Shown here: piece after piece, positions 62,211 through 64,000 of the stretch | Layout of the letters: each line of letters begins with the position of its first letter | How positions within the stretch are numbered: position 1 is the first letter of the stretch | Source of the DNA: Paraglaciecola mesophila | GTDB lineage: Bacteria; Pseudomonadota; Gammaproteobacteria; Enterobacterales; Alteromonadaceae | Direction: 5' to 3' | Assembly (NCBI RefSeq): GCF_009906955.1 | Contig: NZ_CP047656.1 | Coordinates: forward strand, 3,099,001-3,163,000 | DNA length: 64,000 nucleotides | Made by a program: the position numbers and the translations under genes | The notes under the pieces: generated by a model | Databases searched by the model: none | Told to the model about the DNA's origin: nothing | Seen by the model: only the letters and a program-made list of their open reading frames with translations

Positions 62211-63272
62211 ATGCCTCAGCCTTCATCACGTCATCTTCCTTTAGATACGGTTAGCTCAACCAGCGAAAACACCTTATTTGGCGAGATTGTACAAAGTACG
62301 TTTACGCCTCCTTGGTGGGCGAAAAATCGTCATATGCAGACTATTTGGCCGCGCTTTTTTCAGCGACGCTTAAGGGTGCATTGGCATAAAGAGCGTTTGA
62401 TTTTGCCTGATGGGGATTTTGTCAATTTAGCCTGGGCAGGAGACAGAGAGAGCATTGCATCGAGCAAAGGGTTAGTGGTTATTTTTCATGGTCTGGAAGG
62501 GTCGAACAAGTCCCATTATGCCAATGACATGGCTGCCAATCTCGTTCAGCAAGGCTACCTGGTGGTATTGATGCATTTTCGTGGTTGCGGCGGTGAGCAT
62601 AATACCTTACCCAGAGCGTATCACTCGGGAGAAACAGAAGACGCGTGGTTTTTGTTAAACTGGCTGACGGAGCTGTATCCTAATGTCGCGAAAGTGGCTA
62701 TGGGCTTTTCCCTCGGGGCGAATATGCTGTTAAAACTGTTAGGGGAACGTCCTGAACAGCGCATTTTGCGCGCAGGTATCGGGATTTCACCGCCTTTTAA
62801 GTTAGCTGAGTGCTCATTGAGTATCAATCAAGGTGTATCACGTATGTATCAGTCTTATTTACTGAAAAGCATGGTGAATAATCTGGTGGATAAAATGCGT
62901 ACCGTGGACTATTCCGATCATTTAGAGATTGATGATGTCAAAGCACGCTCTCTTAAAAGCTTCAAAGCGTTCGACCAGCACGTAACCGCGCCTCTGCATG
63001 GTTTTGACAGTGCTGATGATTACTACACTAAATGCAGCGCGATAAATTTTATGAAAACTATCGCCACTCCAACCCTTGTCATTCACGCTAAAGACGACCC
63101 CTTTATGAGTGAGTCAGTTTTGCCCAGTGAACAAGAACTGTCCCCTCATGTACGCCTTGAATTAAGCGACAAAGGAGGGCATGTAGGGTTTATGCAAGGC
63201 ACGCCTTGGCGTCCGGTAATTTGGATGCAGAAGCGTGTTAATCAATATTTTCAGGAGATTTTGCGCGAGTAA
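62211..63272 (+). CDS. yheT: YheT-family alpha/beta hydrolase
   Basis: A 353-residue hydrolase with the family motif [20 protein letters not shown], the oxyanion region [24 protein letters not shown], nucleophile elbow [10 protein letters not shown] (Ser about 163) and a catalytic His near GGHVGFM. Substrate unknown, probably an ester. In E. coli it lies next to yheS and yheU. Confidence 0.93.
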   Translation: MPQPSSRHLPLDTVSSTSENTLFGEIVQSTFTPPWWAKNRHMQTIWPRFFQRRLRVHWHKERLILPDGDFVNLAWAGDRESIASSKGLVVIFHGLEGSNKSHYANDMAANLVQQGYLVVLMHFRGCGGEHNTLPRAYHSGETEDAWFLLNWLTELYPNVAKVAMGFSLGANMLLKLLGERPEQRILRAGIGISPPFKLAECSLSINQGVSRMYQSYLLKSMVNNLVDKMRTVDYSDHLEIDDVKARSLKSFKAFDQHVTAPLHGFDSADDYYTKCSAINFMKTIATPTLVIHAKDDPFMSESVLPSEQELSPHVRLELSDKGGHVGFMQGTPWRPVIWMQKRVNQYFQEILRE

Positions 63273-63292
63273 GTGCAAAGCCATATCGTTTT

Positions 63293-63529
63293 ATGATTAT
63301 ACCGATTAATGAAGTCAGCCCAGATGCGTTGAGCAATCTGATTGAAGGATTTGTGCTACGTGAAGGCACCGAGTACGGTGAGGCGGATTGCAGTTTGGCA
63401 GATAAGGTAGAGCAAGTGCGAGCTCAATTAACATCGGGCGAGGCCTTGCTGGTGTATTCAGAGTTACATGAAACAGTGAATATTATCCCCAAAGATCAGC
63501 TTGGGCTGATCGATGAGGAAGCAGAATAA
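63293..63529 (+). CDS. yheU: YheU family protein (UPF0270)
   Basis: A 78-residue protein beginning [29 protein letters not shown], the family signature. Function unknown. It starts 20 bp after yheT, the same order as in E. coli. Confidence 0.92.
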   Translation: MIIPINEVSPDALSNLIEGFVLREGTEYGEADCSLADKVEQVRAQLTSGEALLVYSELHETVNIIPKDQLGLIDEEAE

Positions 63530-63565
63530 TGGTTGTCACCTGTCTCATTTAACGGCAGCGATCAA

Positions 63566-64000
63566 TTACATCAATTCGATGAAGGTTAAGTTAAACGTTA
63601 CGGGTACATTCGGGCTGATGCTGGACAAGCCCGCTACGTTTTGTAACCAGTCTATGCCGCCTTGTAGGCCATAATCCCCTGCTGTAATGATGACAGGTTG
63701 AGCACTGGTGGCGACAAAACGATTATGGTCAGTTTTGGTCACTTGTACTTTCACTTCAATGTCGTTTTCTTGCCCTAGCACGCTTAATTTGGCAGGAATG
63801 GTAAACGTACCTGCTTGGCCTTTAGTAAACGCCAAAATTTCTTTTGGCAGGTTAGCGGTGAGAGTCGCTTTCGGGAAGTTCTCCACCATAAACAGCTTTT
63901 CACGCATACGAGAGTTGCGAATATCTATCCCTGTTTCTACAGAGGATAAATCGATATCAACCGACAATTCACCGGCACTGGTTAGTGAGCCGCTCAGATT
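63566..64000 (-). CDS. YceI-family protein, C-terminal part (5' end outside window)
   Basis: The frame is open through the right edge, so the N-terminal signal peptide is not seen. The visible ~144 residues include VDIDLSSVETGIDIRNSRMREKLF and LSVLGQENDIEVKVQV. YceI proteins are periplasmic lipocalin-like barrels binding isoprenoid lipids. A start at 63967 is not needed, because coding continues upstream of it. Confidence 0.85.
   Translation of the reverse strand, partial: NLSGSLTSAGELSVDIDLSSVETGIDIRNSRMREKLFMVENFPKATLTANLPKEILAFTKGQAGTFTIPAKLSVLGQENDIEVKVQVTKTDHNRFVATSAQPVIITAGDYGLQGGIDWLQNVAGLSSISPNVPVTFNLTFIELM

Noticed and set aside
1..64000. CRISPR arrays, rRNA or tRNA genes
   Set aside because: No regularly spaced short repeats and no cloverleaf or rRNA-like sequence was noticed in the window.

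Overview
The window looks like a chromosomal segment of a marine gammaproteobacterium of the Alteromonadales, most like Paraglaciecola/Glaciecola/Alteromonas. This is inferred from gene families and synteny (lexA with SOS boxes, a cytochrome oxidase assembly cluster, bioH-comF-nfuA, fkpA-slyX-yheV-yheS, yheT-yheU) and from moderate GC; no database search was possible. I see no rRNA, tRNA, CRISPR array, insertion sequence or integrase.

Layout. 1-2400: the 3' end of a BcsC-like outer-membrane gene, then lexA behind two tandem LexA boxes. 2.7-11.4 kb: a caa3-type cytochrome c oxidase cluster (coxB with fused cytochrome c, coxA, a small unknown ORF, ctaG, coxC, a reverse-strand DUF2909 gene, surf1, a thioredoxin-like gene, ctaA, ctaB, sco). 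11.4-32.8 kb: housekeeping genes and small unknowns: GNAT, polysaccharide deacetylase, MATE pump, nfuA with a likely IscR site, M14 peptidase, comF, bioH, a flagellar-rod-like small protein, a SprA-related HEQAH protein, tex, greB, fkpA, a WD40 lipoprotein, slyX, yheV, yheS, a RimJ/L-type GNAT and a lysR/yeiH pair. 62.2-64 kb: yheT, yheU and a partial YceI gene.

The centrepiece (32.8-62.0 kb) is a locus that appears dedicated to high-mannose N-glycans of glycoproteins. It holds four GH92 alpha-mannosidases, a GH85 endo-beta-N-acetylglucosaminidase, a Tat-exported N4-(beta-N-acetylglucosaminyl)-asparaginase, a cytoplasmic GH2 beta-mannosidase, an AGE-family mannose isomerase/epimerase, a GlcNAc kinase, a NagB-II type deaminase, an MFS and an SSS sugar transporter, a TonB-dependent receptor, a lipoprotein with four tandem discoidin (F5/8C) repeats, a CutC protein and a LacI regulator. 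Proposed flow: the receptor and discoidin lipoprotein capture glycan or glycopeptide; GH85 cuts the chitobiose core; GH92 enzymes remove alpha-mannose; the asparaginase frees the Asn-linked GlcNAc; SSS imports Man-GlcNAc and MFS imports mannose; GH2 splits Man-beta-GlcNAc; kinase and deaminase feed GlcNAc to fructose-6-P, and the isomerase converts mannose to fructose. NagA and a fructokinase are not in the window.

Regulation is visible. The palindrome TGTAATCGATTACA occurs perfectly upstream of the leftward GH92-MFS-AGE-GH92-GH92 operon and just downstream of a near-consensus sigma70 promoter of the receptor gene, with a one-mismatch copy upstream of lacI. Two strong intrinsic terminators lie inside the rightward half (before the GlcNAc kinase and before the deaminase). 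The locus, together with a GNAT and the lysR/yeiH pair, separates yheS from yheT-yheU, which are adjacent in Escherichia coli, so it looks like a cassette inserted into a conserved housekeeping block.
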